64,000 nt of DNA, from NCBI GenBank assembly GCA_038049695.1, contig CP142454.1, positions 75,431,501 to 75,495,500 on the forward strand, written 5' to 3'. Position 1 is the first letter of the stretch. Each line of letters begins with the position of its first letter. Below, one piece after another: positions 54,250 to 64,000 of the stretch. Position numbers and translations under genes: made by a program. Source of the DNA: Cinnamomum chago (taxonomy: Eukaryota > Streptophyta > Magnoliopsida > Laurales > Lauraceae). Under the pieces are notes generated by a model. The model saw only the letters and a program-made list of their open reading frames with translations, was not told where the DNA came from and searched no databases.

Positions 54250-55196
54250 TATAAGTGCCTAAAATTTACGGACTTGGTTAAGCGATTATAAAACTCGCAA
54301 GATTGCTGTTAAGCTTCTTCTGGGAAGATTGAATGGCAGGGACCGGAAAGGGAAGAGAAGACAGAAGTCAGAGGCTCCTAGCTGCTATTAGCCGAAGGCA
54401 CTCCGAAGCCCAAGTTAGTGCAGTCACTAAGCAAAGGATGAGTGAGAGAGAGTAAGAATGGGGGAATATGAGCATGTGTAAGCATAAGCATACCTTTCTA
54501 GGGTTCACCTCCTACGTATATAGGCGGTGGTCACCTCAGATCCTTCCTTAGTGGAGGTAGGTGGAGGTACTGTCCCATCGGACCGTACCTCATTCCCTTA
54601 GTGGTGGTAGGTGGAGGTACGATCCCATCGGACCATACCTTGACCTTCTACATGATTGTTGATGTGACCTTTAGATATGGACAACCCTTTATCTATATCC
54701 GGTGCACATCTTATCTGTCAGCTCGTTCTGTAACGTAGCCGTGCTTTTATTAATGCTGATTGACATCTCGTACTCACCTCGGTCAATTGGACCAAGCTGA
54801 GGAAGATAGCCTCCGTGGATGCAACCTTTAGATATGGACAACCCCTTATCTATATCCGGCGCCCATCTTATCTTTCAGCTCGTTCTGTAACGTAGCCGTG
54901 CTTTTATTAATGCTGATTGACATCTCATACTCACCTTGGTCAATTGGACCAAGCTGAGGAAGATCGCCTCTGTGGATGCAACTCGGCACCACTTCCGAAC
55001 TGTACAGGGTCGGTACCATTACCGAGCTGTATTAGACCGAGATGAGCTCCGCTGGTACTTTTACCGAAGCTGGCTTAAGTTCAGTCCGAAGTGGTATTGT
55101 TACCGAGCTTCAGGAAACCGAGATCAAGATAGACCTAGTTGGTACAATTATCGAAACCCAAGGCTTATCTCGGTATTAGGGGAATGCCCCCACACA
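54250..55196 (-). repeat. 3' LTR of Tat element 2, with a 157-bp internal duplication
   Basis: Its ends match those of element 1 (TATAAGTGCCTAAAA ... CCCCCACACA). It is about 160 bases longer because the segment starting near 54667 (ctttagatatggacaaccc) is repeated head to tail from 54824. The two units are almost identical. Confidence 0.85.
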
Positions 55197-55558
55197 ATTG
55201 CCCCCTAGGTCTTGACCTCAGAGTTCTTTAACTCCTTGAGGTTGGGAGCTAAGTACTATATGGGAGAACTCTTCATCTTGGTGTGGGCTATTGATGGTTA
55301 TTGACGTCTGATCCTTATCATGATGCCGCTTCATCTGTCTGAGACAATTGATGAGTGCGCCGTTGTTGGTTTGTCTACCCGAGGTAATCAATGGGGCAAT
55401 AAATGGGGCGCCTCGATTAATGTGGGAGGTGGATCGACAGTACCACGCGTCAGTGCCTAATTGGCTTTCCTGTCACTTCGAAAAGGAGTGTGGGGTCCCC
55501 GAGACGATGTCTCGCACATGCTCGCCCTCTAAATTCGAAAGGGGCGTCTTCTTCTTCT

Positions 55559-55566
55559 TATAAATA
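55559..55566 (+). promoter_or_regulatory. TATA box of the antisense gene in Tat element 2
   Basis: TATAAATA lies 219 bases before the ATG at 55785 and is conserved in position with 43845-43852 of element 1. Confidence 0.55.
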
Positions 55567-55784
55567 GGGATGGTACCCCTATCTCTCCTTTACTTTGGCA
55601 TTTGTTAGAGAGAATAGGGTTTTGTAAAGGACAAAACTGACGAAAGGAGTTCCGTCGCCATCGACGGTCTTTGACTTTAATCCATCCCGCCGTTAGCCTC
55701 CGTGAGTCTTCCTTCTTCCTCATTCTTTCTTTCTCTGCATTTTGGTCCCTATTTTAGGGTTTCTGCCCTTTATTTTTAGGAAAA

Positions 55785-57884
55785 ATGGGAGCTTATACGC
55801 ACTGGTTGAACACCCTTGAGGCCATGGCCGGGTTCAGGGAGATGTACAGTATCCCAGAGGATGTTCAGACTAGGTTAAACAACCCAGAGGACCCTTTCGA
55901 TGGCTTCTCCTTCTGCGATGGCTGGATGCCATTCCCTCTTGTTTCAATAGTGGAAGGTGGGGTTAGGTTTCCTGTTCACCCCTTCTCAGAGCCTATTTGG
56001 AGACATGGCACATCGCCCCCTCTCAACTGATGCCTAATAGTTAAAAAATAATAATGGGCGCTGTTGAGCTCACTAAGATTCGGGACATCAACATTGGTGT
56101 TCATGACATCGAGGATGCATACGACGTGTGCAAATCGATAGGGAACGGTCACTGCTTTTGCCTCCGGGGACAACCGAGGTGGGAGTAGTTTGTCCTCGAA
56201 TTAGATGACTCGAGCAGACATGCCGGGGATGATCGTATGTTCGTCTCTGTCAACTGGGAGTTCAGGATGATCGAGACCACGATGGAGAGGTCATATAAGA
56301 ACCCTCGAAAGTTCGAGATTCCTCCAAGTAAATACCGACCTCATTAAAGCCATTGTATTTCACTTTTTCTTGCTTTACCGAGCTGACGCTCTTTTTATTT
56401 GTCTTGCAGAGATCGACCAGAGAAGGAAGAGGGCTTACATAGCCGGTTGGAAGCAGAATCCCACTTGGCAGAAGGTTGTGCGCAGCTATATAGGTCACCA
56501 CTGCCGAGCTGCTTGGGTTATCCTGGGGTACGAACCGAGGTATCGTACCTATATAAAGAGGGACGATCCCTTGGAAAGGGCCGAGCCGGCGCCAGCCCTA
56601 ACTGACGTCGAGGGTCGAAGAGCCTCTGGTGTCGAGGCTTCTACTCCTCACACCGACTCGGGAGCTACCGAGTTGGAACTAATCGTCGAAGCTTACAACT
56701 CCCTAAGCTTGGAAGAACGAGAAGAAAGGATGCAGCAAAGCAGACCTCCCTTGGAAACCAAAAATTTCGGGGCCAGGTTCTTTGGGAAGGATGCTCCCTC
56801 TACTTCCAAGTCCCCTTCTGCCGATCCTAATCCTGCCTCCGTGGCTTCCGGTGCCGCAGTAGCTTCGACCCGTACTCCTGTTATTTCTTCCGGTACAGGA
56901 GTCAGGGAGCACTCAGTCGAGGTCCCAAGAGAAGGAGGTTAGCAGGAGAAGAGGTCCAGGTCTGAGGGCCCGACTTCTGGAGCTCGGCAAAGTCCCGCCA
57001 ATGCTGCGAGGGAGAAAGCTCCTGCAGAGAAATGGTCCAGGACTGCGGGACCGATGGAGTAAGTTTTTAGGCAAGCTCTGATACCTCAGCCTCCCGATCC
57101 GGCCCCGTGGAGACCGAGTCTTTTGATCGAGCCCGGGAGGCCTCTGAACGTGGAGGACCGGGTGGCTGGCAATCCCTTGGTCATCACTGCTTTATCCAAG
57201 GCCTGCGCTCTTCACTACGACATGGAGCGGCATAGATAGACTGATGACTTGGGGTTGTTGGCCTTAACTCTTCAGTCGTCCATCATCGTGAGTTCGTTTC
57301 TCCATCATTCTTGTTTAGTACTTCACTTTTACTGTTTCCTTAACTTTTGTTTCCCCTTGCAAAATGTGCAGCAGCTCCAGGTTGTCCTGTACAGATATCA
57401 TTAGAGTATCTCCAGGGTAATTCAGCTGGAGGCGGAAAAGAAGAAGCTGGCGGAGGCCTTGGAGCGCAGTTGCTAGAAGCTGAAGGAGTAGGAGGAGAAG
57501 AACGTCAGCCTTGGGAAAGAGCTCTAATTCGCAGTCAATGAGATCTATAAGGTGAAGGCTGAGTTCCTTGAGATGAAGGGGGCGGCCGAAGTCAAGGCAA
57601 AGGGGGTGATCCAATTGGAGGCCGAGCTGGTAGAGAAGAAGGCCGAGCTCGAAGCTGCATTGAAGGCGAAGGCCGACCTCATGGCTTCAACTCAAGCTGA
57701 AATCGATACCGCCTTCCGTGATGGGGTGGCGGAGGCTATGGAGGACTATGAGGGTCAGTTTGAGGAGCTAGGCCCATGTCTATTTGAGCTTGGCTGTAAG
57801 GCCGCTTTGAAGAAGGCAGGGGTCCCCGAGGATCACCCTGTGTACAAGGATCTGCCCAAGCTCAAAGATGAAGAGACCGGGTAG
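55785..57884 (+). pseudogene. Antisense extra gene of Tat element 2
   Basis: This has the same three-exon layout as in element 1: 55785-56327, 56410-57287 and about 57373-57884. The first intron has GT..AG borders. The second has its acceptor changed to AA. The N-terminus reads FREMYSIPEDVQTRLNNPED and FPLVSIVEGGVRFPVHPF, then a frameshift near 55980. The codon that carries TAG in element 1 is TAA here (56041-56043). Exon 2 (to 56942) is largely open, with EEREERMQQSRPPLETKNFG. The end keeps the coiled coil (AELVEKKAELEAALKAKADL) and KAALKKAGVPEDHPVYKDLP. It is a paralogue of the gene at 44093-46194 and is also broken. Confidence 0.78.
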
Positions 57885-58239
57885 AGTTCTGTCCCTACTT
57901 CTTTTGAAATCCCTCCGACCATTCCTCCAGAAGCTCCTCTAGTCAAAGTCCCTCCTGAAGTTACCCTGACTCCTCCAGAAGCTCCTCCAAACGAGGTCCC
58001 TGGTGATCGCACTACTAGGGCCGGCGCTGTTTGATTTTGTTTTTCTTTGATGTATCTTCTTCTTGTAATGATGGAATCTGTACCTTTCAATATTATTAAT
58101 ACAATTGTTCTCTTTTTCAATTGTTCTCTCTCTTTCATGCTTTGCAACCTTTTGAGAATTACATGTCTTAGTGATAGAACACTTTAATTTCTCAAGACAG
58201 CAACTGAAATTTGTAATTTGTCACCTTATGTAAATGGTT

Positions 58240-58735
58240 CTATAACCAAATTAAGGTAGCTTTCGAGTTCCGCAAGCTGGTTCTTCAACCGAGCGTAACT
58301 TGCCAAGAGAAATGACAACCGAGTTTTGTAATTTAGCAAACTGCATTGCTGGTTCCACAACCGAGCTGAAATAATCACTGAGAACTTATTGTTGCATCAG
58401 GGTGCCCGTCGAGTCCTGTGACTTGATGTTTTGTATAGTTGGTTCCGTAACCAAGCTGTAATAATAGCCAAGTTCTATAACTTGGCGCTTTTGCATAGCT
58501 GGTTCTGTAATCGAGCTGGGATAACTACTGAGTTCCTTAACTTGGCGAGTTTGCATAGCTGGTTCCATATCCGAGCTGGGATAACTGTCGAGTTTCTTAA
58601 CTTGGCGAGTTGCATAGCTGGTTCCATAACCAAGCTGAGATATCTGCCGAGTTCCTTAACTTAGAGAGTTGCATAGATGGTACCATACCGAGTTGAGATA
58701 TCTTCCTAGTTCCTTAACTTGGCGAGTATTGAAAA
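58240..58735. repeat. Tandem repeats downstream of Tat element 2 antisense gene
   Basis: At least five units of about 60-65 bases each contain 'cttaacttggcgag', 'gcatagctggttcc' and 'taaccgagctg' with substitutions. It sits in the 3' untranslated part of the element, at the same position as 46505-46945. Confidence 0.8.
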
Positions 58736-58796
58736 CAATGAAGTACAATCCTTCCTCAAGAACTTCTTTTATTGATTTCAAAGATTTGAGTACAAT

Positions 58797-59809
58797 TCAG
58801 AAATAATACTTCTTGAGATGTGTAGCATTCCATGGGCGTGGTAACTCCTTACCATCCATGTCCTCAAACCTATATGTTGATCTTCCTGTTGCCGAGACCA
58901 CCTTGAATGGCCCGTGCCAGTTCGGAGCCAACTTGCCTTCATTAGGATTTTTTTCTGCAGGAAGCATCTTTTTCAAAACCAGTTCTCGAACTGAAAACTT
59001 CCTTTTTTTGACCCTTTGATTGTATCCTCTGGCCAATTGCTGCTAGAAAGAAGCTAGGCGGATGGTTGCGGCATCCCTTCGCTCCTCAGCCAGGTCAAGC
59101 TCTCGGGCCAGATTTACATCCTTTTCACCTCGGTCGAACAGTTCCAACCTTAGGGTTGGGAGGTCGACCTCAAGAGGGATCACAACTTCCATTCCATAGG
59201 CCAGGGAGAAGGGCGTTGCAGAGGTTGAGCGCCTTGGGGTAGTTCTATACACCCAAAGGACGCTCGGGAGTTCCTCCACTCATCTCCCTTTAGCTCGGTC
59301 GAGTCTCTTCTTGAGTCCATCGAGCACCACTTTGTTGAAGATTTCGGCCTAGTCATTGCTCTGTGGATAAGCTGGAGTCGAGTAATGGTTTTTGATACCA
59401 AGCCCCTGGCAGAAGTTCCTGAAGAAGTTGGAGTAGAACTTAGTCACGTTGTCCGAGATCAGAGCTCGTGGCACTCTAAATCTTGTGATGACATTCTTTC
59501 AGACGAAGTTTCTTGTATCCTGCTCAGTAATGGAGGACAGTGTCTCTGCTTCTATCCACTTGGTGAAATAATCGTAGCCACCTTTTATTCCCTGGAGTTC
59601 AGTGAAGAGGTCCTACAATGTCCAACCCCCATTGAAAGAAAGGCCATGGGCTAGAGAGTGATCTCAGGTCCTGTGCTGGTTGATGGAGGGAGTGCGAGAA
59701 CTTTTGGCATTTTTCACACTTCTTGGCATAGAGTTGGGCGTCCTTCTGCATATAGGGCCATCATTACCCATGGCTAATAGCTCGGTAAGCTAGCGATCGA
59801 CCTCCGATG
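58797..59809 (-). pseudogene. Integrase 3' part of Tat element 2
   Basis: The C-terminal integrase reads ARGYNQRVKKRKFSVRELVL, NWHGPFKVVSATGRSTYRFE and WNATHLKKYYF (58797-59036). It is preceded by VLWVYRTTPRRSTSATPFSL AYG (59043-59279) in the same frame after a stop, and by a more degraded core region up to 59809. It is about as diverged from element 1 as the antisense gene is. It is cut by the copia LTR. Confidence 0.85.
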
Positions 59810-61385
59810 TGAAAGTCCTGGGATCCTAACCCTAGAGGGGGGGTGAATAGGATGTGCTAGAAATATGACCAATTTAGACCAATTTTAATTTCTATAAAAT
59901 AAACTAGTCACATGTGATGATTTACCAAACAAGATGCGGAAGCTAACAAAAGAAATCACCACAAGCATGCACCATAACACAAATGTTTATAGTGGTTCGG
60001 CCTCAATGCCTACATCCACTACCGGCTTGTGATCCAATCACCCCACCGGATTTCCACTAATTATGCTTTTTACTAGGCTAAGCAATAACCTTTACAATGT
60101 TGTTTTTCTAGGCTCAACAACAACCTTTACAAGAAGCTTTTCCAAGGCTAAGCAATAACCTTTACAATGTGCTTTTCTAAGGCTAAGCAATAACCTTTAC
60201 AAATGAAGGATTTCTCTAAGAAGGTGTCTATACAAGAACACTCTAAGAGATACAATTTAAGCACAATAAAAATGCCTCTTAAATAGGCTGATATTAAAAT
60301 GTAATTTAATGTACAATCATACACAAAAATAAGCTAAAGTGTGTGCACAAAGTGTATGAGTGTTTTACTTCAATCAATTTCTAAAATGAAGCTCTTAAGA
60401 GAATGCTTGATGCATTTTAAAATGAAAGCTCACAAAATGATGATTGAAGATAAATGCTAATCACATGAAAGATTCAAACAACTTGAAGAAATGAACTAAA
60501 CAAGTTGTATGAAGATTAAAGACTAAGAACACATGTGATTTAGACAAGAGAGTTTGCAAACCAATCTAATTTACCAAAGATGATATTGAGTTTGCTAAAC
60601 ATCCCTTTAAAAGCTGGAAATCATGCATTTATGAAAATACAAAGAATTAAACATGCATAGATTTCAATTTGAATGGAAATCAAAATAACTAGTAAGATAT
60701 ACCTTTTAAAAACCCAAGCATTTGATTTCCAATGGCCTTCTAGCTTTCTCAACTCATTCCCCTTCTTTTGGCTTCAAAATAGTTCAAAAAGTTCATCCAA
60801 CAAGCCTTTCAAAAGTGGGGAAAATGATGGACTTTAAAGCAAAAAACAGTCCAACGGCTAGTTGGCCCGGTCGACCCCATGACCCCCGGGTCGACCTGGC
60901 CCAACGGCTATATTGGCCCAACGGCTAGTTGCCCGGTCGACCTGGGCCTGGCTCGATCGACCGGGTACACTGGCTATTTTCCAGCAGACCAGTTGGGCCT
61001 GTCGACCGGGCACAGGGGTGGGTCGACCGACCAAACTGGCCTGGGAAGAGTTCCTGCTGATTTTTCAACAGTCCAAAGATGTAACTTGGAACTCAAGGCC
61101 AGTGTGTTTCATGCATACTAAAATGATTCTAAAAATGAAAAAAGTATGCAAGACACAAACCTAAATTCTCAATTTGATTTTCCAAAATCATGCACAAAGA
61201 ATAAGGTTTTCAAAAGCGAATTTGAAATCTAAAAATATGCATGAGAAATTCATTTCAAAACCATATGCACATGCAAGATAGAATTCTAGAATCCAAAGTC
61301 AAAAACTAATAGCATGAGTGTGTGATCATTTGATAGTGAAGGTGAAAGTGCATCCATCAAAATTGCAACAAACAAGAACCTAACA
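59810..61385 (-). repeat. 3' LTR of a Ty1/copia (Sirevirus-like) element
   Basis: Read on the minus strand it starts TGTTAGGTTCTTGTTTG just after a polypurine tract and ends ...CTAGGGTTAGGATCCCAGGACTTTCA. The end contains the CACCCCCCCTCTAG phrase seen in many plant copia LTRs. A cluster of GGTCGACC palindromes at 60865-61035 lies upstream of a TATA-like ctatttaag (near 60290) on this strand. The element's other LTR and its pol are outside the window to the right. It interrupts Tat element 2. Confidence 0.78.
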
Positions 61386-61400
61386 ATCTCCCCCTTTGCA
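61386..61400 (-). other. Polypurine tract of the copia element
   Basis: On the minus strand the sequence GCAAAGGGGGAGATT directly precedes the LTR. It is the typical copia PPT and fixes the orientation as minus. Confidence 0.82.
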
Positions 61401-62182
61401 ATTTGATGGCAACTACTATGATCACAACACTTGAAGGACTTTGGATCTTCTTAATTGCTCTGATCTAGAAATCACTTGAATGTAGCTTCGACAGCATGAC
61501 CGATTCGTCGAGAGCTTTTGACTTTAATCTTTCCAAGATGATTTCTCCCCCTTGGTTAGAGCTCTCCCTTTGCTCTTAACAACCAAGCGATCTTCATTTA
61601 AGCTCTTTAAGCAGATCTCCCCCTTAGTTAGATCTGGTCTTCTCTCCCCCTTGGTTTGGTCTTCTTTCTGTCTGATCTTCAGATCTTCTATTCTTCTCTC
61701 CTTCTGTGACAATACATAGATCTGATCTTTTTCTCCTCCCCCTTTGACATCGAATTGCAATGGAACCTGTATACATGAGAAAACATATACCTTTCAGTAG
61801 CACCTGTTACCAAATGAGCATGCACTTGGAAAGCGAAACAGGTTATCATGTATATAGATTTGTCTAGCATTGTTTGAATGAAGCTAAGATAACAAATATA
61901 AAATGATTTAACATTTTAAAGCTTCAAAAACAGTATAAACATCCATCAAGAGAATCAACAAGGAGAAAATAAGATGAAATGTGAAACTGTACTTTCATTG
62001 ATTTAACTAGATAAGTTCAGTACAAGAATCACTAAGTACTTGACCATTACATAAACAAAAGATTATGGTCAGTACTCAAAACAATAGGTTAGTTGATAGA
62101 TAAAAAATACTTCAAGTGAAAACACTCTATCACTACCCAAAACAACAATCCTCAAAACAAAATGAAAACACTCCTAAAAGGT
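61401..62182. other. 3' untranslated part of the copia element
   Basis: Between the extra ORF and the PPT there is non-coding sequence with repeated 'tctccccctt' (minus strand: aagggggaga) blocks at 61541-61745. These resemble additional polypurine tracts, a feature reported for Sireviruses. No gene is seen. Confidence 0.5.
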
Positions 62183-63339
62183 CTAAGCAGAATCTGGAGG
62201 AGATGGAGGCATAACGTCATCATGGCGCCTACAGCTCTTGGAGATGTTCGATAGATACTTCAATGTCTTGCTCATCTTCCCTGAGACCTCTTGTCTAAAG
62301 TCATGAAACTCAGTACGTAGGGTAGCAACCACCTGCTCCAAGGATGACATGCGCTCCTCCATAGAACGCTAAGGAGGGGGTTGGGGCTGTCGTGGCTGAG
62401 CTGGCTGAGGCTGCTGTTGATCTGCAATCTCTATATCTGCAGCCTCTAACTCTTCATCTCCTTCTGCTACCGGGTTCACTCGAGGTGGTGGAGGAAGCCT
62501 CATCAAGAGAATGTTGGTCTTGTTGAAAACTGTTGTTGGCTCTGGTCTCTCAGAGGCAGGAGGAATCACTCCAAAAGAACGAGCAATCTCGGTGATAAGA
62601 TACCCAAACGGAGCAGCACATGGCTGAGAGCCAGTGATCACACGAATGATATGGTGCATGATGATGGACGGTAGACACATGGGCACCCCGGTAATCACAT
62701 TATGAAGGATATTTGCCGTGTATGGAGTGACTTCTGTCCGATTCCCTTTCCTCGGGTAAATGGAGTGAGTGAATATAATGTGAATGATGCGAAGAGAGGG
62801 AATCATCGACAAGGCTTGGAGGCAATTTTTGGCTGACCATTCTTCAGGGTGGCCACAAAGAGTAGTGGTGACAGACTCTCTCTCATCGAGTGGAAGGACT
62901 TCTGAAATAAATTTTGGTCCATTCGACCTAGGAATGCCCATGATGGAAGAGATCAAGTCAATGGTAACTACCTCCTCACCGTGAAGGAATCTAACAGTGA
63001 AAGAATTTGCAGATGAGGCACAAATAGATTCGTACAGGCCATGGACGAGGAGGCATATGTTTTGCCACTCCAAGTTAGAATATTTCCCCAACCTATGGCT
63101 ACTAAGATGGCAGGGACATTGTAGTCCACAAGGTCTCTAACCACACAAAACTTCTCAACAATTACCCCTTTGCTCCTAAAAGATTTCACAACTGAAGATG
63201 GAGAATGAACGGGGTTGAATTTGATCTCAGGAGGTGAACCAAGCTCAGGAGAAGTGGAAGTAGATCTATGGGAAGTTGAAGCTTGACCGGTCTTGGATTT
63301 CTTAGAAGGTCTCCTCCAAGTTTGTTTAGTTCGGGCCAT
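62183..63339 (-). pseudogene. Extra ORF upstream of the copia 3' LTR (putative plant transposon protein type)
   Basis: It starts at the ATG at 63339 (MARTKQTWRRPSKKSKTG) and runs through a basic Ser-rich head. It changes frame once near 63090 in a run of C (IGWG to GKYSNLEW), then continues ICLLVHGLYESICASS, MGIPRSN, VTPYTANILHNVITGVPM and FGYLITEIARSFGV, followed by a Pro/Gln-rich stretch. There is a TAG at 62369-62371. Beyond it, the same frame continues (RSMEERMSSLEQVVATLRTE...) to a stop at 62183-62185, with heptad-like spacing suggesting a short coiled coil. The central pattern resembles the Pfam putative plant transposon protein family (PF20167), as I recall it. Its position between pol and the 3' LTR is that of the extra, env-like ORF of Sireviruses. 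Its function is unknown. Confidence 0.6.
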
Positions 63340-64000
63340 TTTTAAAAAGTCAAGGAAAAAGAAGCTCTAGAATGAAGACAAGGCAGAAAATGGCACAACA
63401 GTTGCTATTAGAAGAGAAAATGTGGTTAAGGAATTTTGACAAACACTTGGGGTGCAGACTGTGGAGCTAGATGTTTACAACAGAATGATGCTAAGAGGAT
63501 GAGTCCAGAAGACTACAGAGATTCCTAGAACAAAAAGGAAAATACAAAACACCACAAAAGAAACAAAAAAAGTCAAACAGTAAAGGAAACGACTGAGGTT
63601 AGGAGGAGACAATAGAGGAGATGGTGGACAGGGAGAAGAACGTCTGCACAGTGAGGAAGAAGAAGAGCACGAGAAATGAGAGAGGGATCTAGAGAAGAGA
63701 AGGGAGGATTTGATCCAGGAGAAGAGAAAAGAAAGAAAGGAAAAATGGAAACATGGAAACAGGGCTCAGCAGCGGTCGACCTGCACAAGGAGGGAAGAGT
63801 TCTGTTTGAAACAGAATAGCCCAGCGCACTGTTTTAATCAGCAGCGCAGACTCGGTCGACCGGCCACTGCTGAAAGAAGATGGATCAAACTAAAATCTAC
63901 AAACCCAGTACCCCAGCTATCATACAAGCTAAAAAGTTTTTAGAAAAGAGGTTTTCCAATAATCAATTCTAAAATATTTCCTTTTGAAGAAAAGAAGACT
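63340..64000. other. Internal region of the copia element, running off the right edge
   Basis: Purine-rich on the + strand, with GGTCGACC-type sites near 63776 and 63853 like those in the LTR. No pol domain is visible yet. Confidence 0.4.

Larger units (their letters stand above)
54250..59809 (-). mobile_element. Tat-lineage element 2, truncated in integrase
   Basis: It is a close relative of element 1 in the same orientation: 3' LTR (54250-55196), PPT region, antisense gene, tandem repeats, then the 3' end of integrase up to about 59809. There the LTR of a copia-type element begins. The five bases before it (54245-54249) are GTAAC, the same as the target duplication of element 1, but the other end is outside the window. 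The rest of the element is expected beyond the copia insertion. Confidence 0.88.

Noticed and set aside
59810-61385. Copia LTR read on the plus strand as a 5' LTR
   Set aside because: No primer binding site follows at 61386. Instead a polypurine tract is seen on the minus strand, so it is the 3' LTR of a minus-strand element.

Overview
The window is nuclear DNA of a flowering plant. The evidence is spliceosomal introns, a plant-specific DUF674 gene family, fragments of a 26S proteasome subunit gene and a plant O-fucosyltransferase-like gene, and Ty3/gypsy (chromovirus-like, Tat), Ty1/copia, CACTA and hAT-like elements nested in one another. The species cannot be fixed from the sequence. Only one host gene looks intact: a four-exon DUF674 gene (25010-30996, + strand, 489 residues predicted).

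Layout. 1-10048 is the right part of a long non-autonomous CACTA transposon. Its right terminus (reverse complement of CACTACACCAAAACAGGG) lies at 10031-10048, and it carries pieces of two unrelated host genes plus a probable solo LTR. It sits inside the 5' LTR of a decayed Ty3/gypsy element (10049-14741; PBS, gag, protease, RT, RNase H, truncated integrase). Two minus-strand LTR-like blocks follow (14742-16735 and 16736-19631). The second abuts the last-exon remnant of a DUF674 gene (copy A, 19633 on). A solo LTR with perfect CAAAT duplications fills 20744-23326.

Copy B of DUF674 (25010-30996) carries a hAT-like MITE and a tRNA-like SINE in intron 1. Its 3' flank holds two nested hAT-like elements (31286-32758 containing 31748-32686). 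Two more solo LTRs follow: 33998-35757 (CATGA duplication) and 36750-39755 (GAATT duplication). The latter lies a few bases before the start codon of DUF674 copy C.

Copy C (39763-53711) is a pseudogene. A 10.9 kb minus-strand Tat-type gypsy element (42712-53591, GTAAC duplications) splits its third exon. A second, truncated relative (54250-59809) starts in its third intron and is itself cut by the 3' LTR of a minus-strand copia (Sirevirus-like) element that runs off the right edge.

The most interesting system is in the two Tat elements. Each carries, between pol and the 3' LTR and on the strand opposite to its own gag-pol, an intron-containing gene with its own TATA box. It encodes a putative 'gypsy type transposon' domain followed by a long coiled coil. 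Antisense orientation would explain why its introns survive retrotransposition. None of the transposable elements seen here has an intact set of coding regions.
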